From NCBI RefSeq assembly GCF_000981385.1, contig NZ_LATZ01000120.1:248001-312000 (forward strand): a DNA stretch of 64,000 bases, given 5' to 3'. The notes under the pieces are model-generated. The model was not told the DNA's origin. It saw only the letters and a program-made list of their open reading frames with translations, and made no database searches. Source of the DNA: Bacillus sp. SA1-12. Lineage in GTDB: Bacteria > Bacillota > Bacilli > Bacillales > Bacillaceae. This document shows positions 62,629 through 64,000 of the stretch, one piece after another. A program made the translations under genes and the position numbers. Numbering within the stretch: the first letter of the stretch is position 1; each line of letters begins with the position of its first letter.

Positions 62629-63822
62629 ATGAAAAAAATCATTCGTATTTTTGCTATTCTCATGCTAATTCTCAGTTTATTAACTGGATGCTGGAGCAGA
62701 AAAGAATTGAATGAGCTAGCAATTGCAACAGCTTTGGGAATCGATAAAACAGAGGATGGTTACCTTATATCCATCCAAATCCTTAATCCTGGTGAGCTAG
62801 CAGGTAAAAGCAGTTCAGGACGTACGGAAGTTGTAAGATTTATGAAAAGAGGCGAAACTGTCTTTGAAGCTTTGAGAAAAATTTCAATGGATGCACCAAG
62901 GAAAATATATGTTGCTCATCTTCGTGAAGTTATTTTTGGTGAAGAAATTGCAAAAGAAGGAATTGGAAAAGCTCTTGATTTTATTTCACGTGACCATGAA
63001 ATGCGAACGGATTTTTATATAACTGTCGCAAAGGGTTCCACCGCTTCAGATATTCTAAATGTGCAAACCGCTCTCGAGAAAGTGCCAGCAAATAAACTAT
63101 TTAGTGCCTTAGAAAATTCAGAGAAAAATTGGGCTGCAACTAAATCGGTTAAATTGGATGAATTAATCAACAGTATTGTCAGCAAAGGAAAGGAGCCTGT
63201 TTTAACAGGAATCTATGTATATAATGATCCCGAAGCAGGCAGTGATATTAAAAATGTGCAAAATGTCTCTCCGAAAACGGGTCTTAAAATCGACTCTCTT
63301 GCCGTTTTTGATAATGACAAGCTTATAGGCTGGTTGAATTTGGATGAAAGTAAGGGCTTTAACTATATTACGGATAATGTGAAAAGTACAGTGGTTAAGG
63401 TTCCAATGGAGGACGGTTCTATTTCAATTGAAACAATCCGTTCTAAGACAAAGGTCAAGGGGAAGATGGTTAATGGGAAACCAAAAATAAACATTACGAT
63501 CAATACAGAAGGGAATGTTGGTGATGTTGAAAGTAAATTTGATTTATCTAAACCGCAAAACATCGATGAATTAAATGAAAAATACCAAAACGATATTAAA
63601 AACAAAGTAGAAACAGTAATAAAAAAAGTACAAGAGGATTATCAATGCGATATTTTTGGTTTTGGCGAGGTGATTCATCGTGCTGATCCTAAAGCGTGGA
63701 AACAGCTCCAAAAAAATTGGGACGAAGAATTCGCAGAATTAGCTGTAACTGTTAAAGTTAACGCAGATGTTCGGCGTTTAGGCACAATTACAGAATCCTT
63801 TCAAAAAGAAGCCGAGGAGTAA
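62629..63822 (+). CDS. Germinant receptor C subunit (GerC lipoprotein, second operon)
   Basis: The 397-aa lipoprotein has signal peptide and lipobox LTGC (Cys ~21), then CWSRKELNELAIATALGIDK, the GerC N-terminal signature. AAGGAGCATTC precedes ATG. It is placed directly after the A-subunit, so the order is A-C-D rather than A-B-C as in the first operon; the B gene presumably follows beyond the window. Confidence 0.92.
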   Translation: MKKIIRIFAILMLILSLLTGCWSRKELNELAIATALGIDKTEDGYLISIQILNPGELAGKSSSGRTEVVRFMKRGETVFEALRKISMDAPRKIYVAHLREVIFGEEIAKEGIGKALDFISRDHEMRTDFYITVAKGSTASDILNVQTALEKVPANKLFSALENSEKNWAATKSVKLDELINSIVSKGKEPVLTGIYVYNDPEAGSDIKNVQNVSPKTGLKIDSLAVFDNDKLIGWLNLDESKGFNYITDNVKSTVVKVPMEDGSISIETIRSKTKVKGKMVNGKPKINITINTEGNVGDVESKFDLSKPQNIDELNEKYQNDIKNKVETVIKKVQEDYQCDIFGFGEVIHRADPKAWKQLQKNWDEEFAELAVTVKVNADVRRLGTITESFQKEAEE

Positions 63823-63827
63823 TGACC

Positions 63828-64000
63828 ATGTGGAACATGATAGGAATCGCGTTTATTGGAGTTCTTATTACTTTATTTGAAATCCCGCCCCTAATAAAAA
63901 AGAAATGGTGGAGAGAAATGATTGTCTATTTCTTGCTCCTTACAGCTGGTCTAACGTTGTGTATGTTAATAAGTGTTAATGTAGGTATTCCGACTCCTAT
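63828..64000 (+). CDS. Germinant receptor D subunit-like small membrane protein, 3' end cut off
   Basis: From ATG 63828, 8 nt after GAGGAG, 57 codons are open to the window edge. They hold two hydrophobic helices separated by a basic loop (LIKKKWWREM). This position and architecture match the ~70-80-aa D subunits found in some Bacillus ger operons, which modulate receptor activity. The stop codon is outside the window. Confidence 0.7.
   Translation, partial: MWNMIGIAFIGVLITLFEIPPLIKKKWWREMIVYFLLLTAGLTLCMLISVNVGIPTP

Overview
The window looks like chromosome from a low-GC, endospore-forming member of the Bacillaceae. The evidence is two GerA-type germinant receptor operons, a LysM/GH18 cortex-lytic-type enzyme, AT-rich DNA, strong AGGAGG ribosome-binding sites, perfect CcpA (cre) and Zur boxes and many Bacillus-type hairpin terminators. 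I see no rRNA, tRNA, CRISPR array, transposase or phage structural gene. It reads as an accessory-rich stretch with several small regulons and a surprising number of decaying genes.

Region 1 (1-5.5 kb): a truncated bulb-type lectin protein with a papain-like C-terminal motif, a small unknown gene, a type I toxin/antisense locus behind a LexA-like box, then a methionine sulfoxide reductase island (msrB, msrA and a second divergent msrA-like gene) littered with relics of another msrB and of peroxiredoxins. Region 2 (5.6-13 kb): an epoxide hydrolase, a gerA-gerB-gerC operon and an MFS exporter. The msrB, epoxide hydrolase and exporter promoters share one composite operator/promoter/leader module, so they look like one regulon under an unidentified TetR-type repressor. 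Region 3 (13.3-21.5 kb): a DUF2157/GDYXXLXY pair, a VanZ-family gene, a THUMP-type RNA methyltransferase, a TetR regulator and a BceAB-type ABC transporter. The vanZ and bceAB promoters carry the same three 11-bp direct repeats at the same distance from the -10 box, which points to one unlinked OmpR-family response regulator.

Region 4 (21.7-29.8 kb): two paralogous acetate/monocarboxylate symporters flanking a LytS/LytT-type two-component system and a DUF485 subunit, with a perfect cre box; then a PhyH dioxygenase divergent from an AraC regulator. Region 5 (30.5-36.2 kb): a nreABC-like sensory cluster in which the GAF protein, kinase and regulator are all broken, next to an intact cytochrome-b-like membrane gene; then a hypothetical gene and a spore LysM-glycosidase. 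Region 6 (36.4-46.6 kb): a DUF420/CtaM-like protein and a complete opine-metallophore cluster, cntKLM for synthesis and cntABCDF plus cntE for uptake and export, with Zur boxes before both cntK and cntA.

Region 7 (46.7-60.7 kb): a MoxR-DUF58-DUF4129 membrane operon, a small basic protein, and a carbohydrate locus (GH172, two AraC regulators, ABC sugar importer, DUF2264, D-2-hydroxyacid dehydrogenase, TIM-barrel isomerase) with cre boxes. Region 8 (61-64 kb): a second ger operon, A-C-D order, cut by the window edge.

Coordinates and motifs were read by eye. Family assignments rest on recognisable motifs, not on searches.
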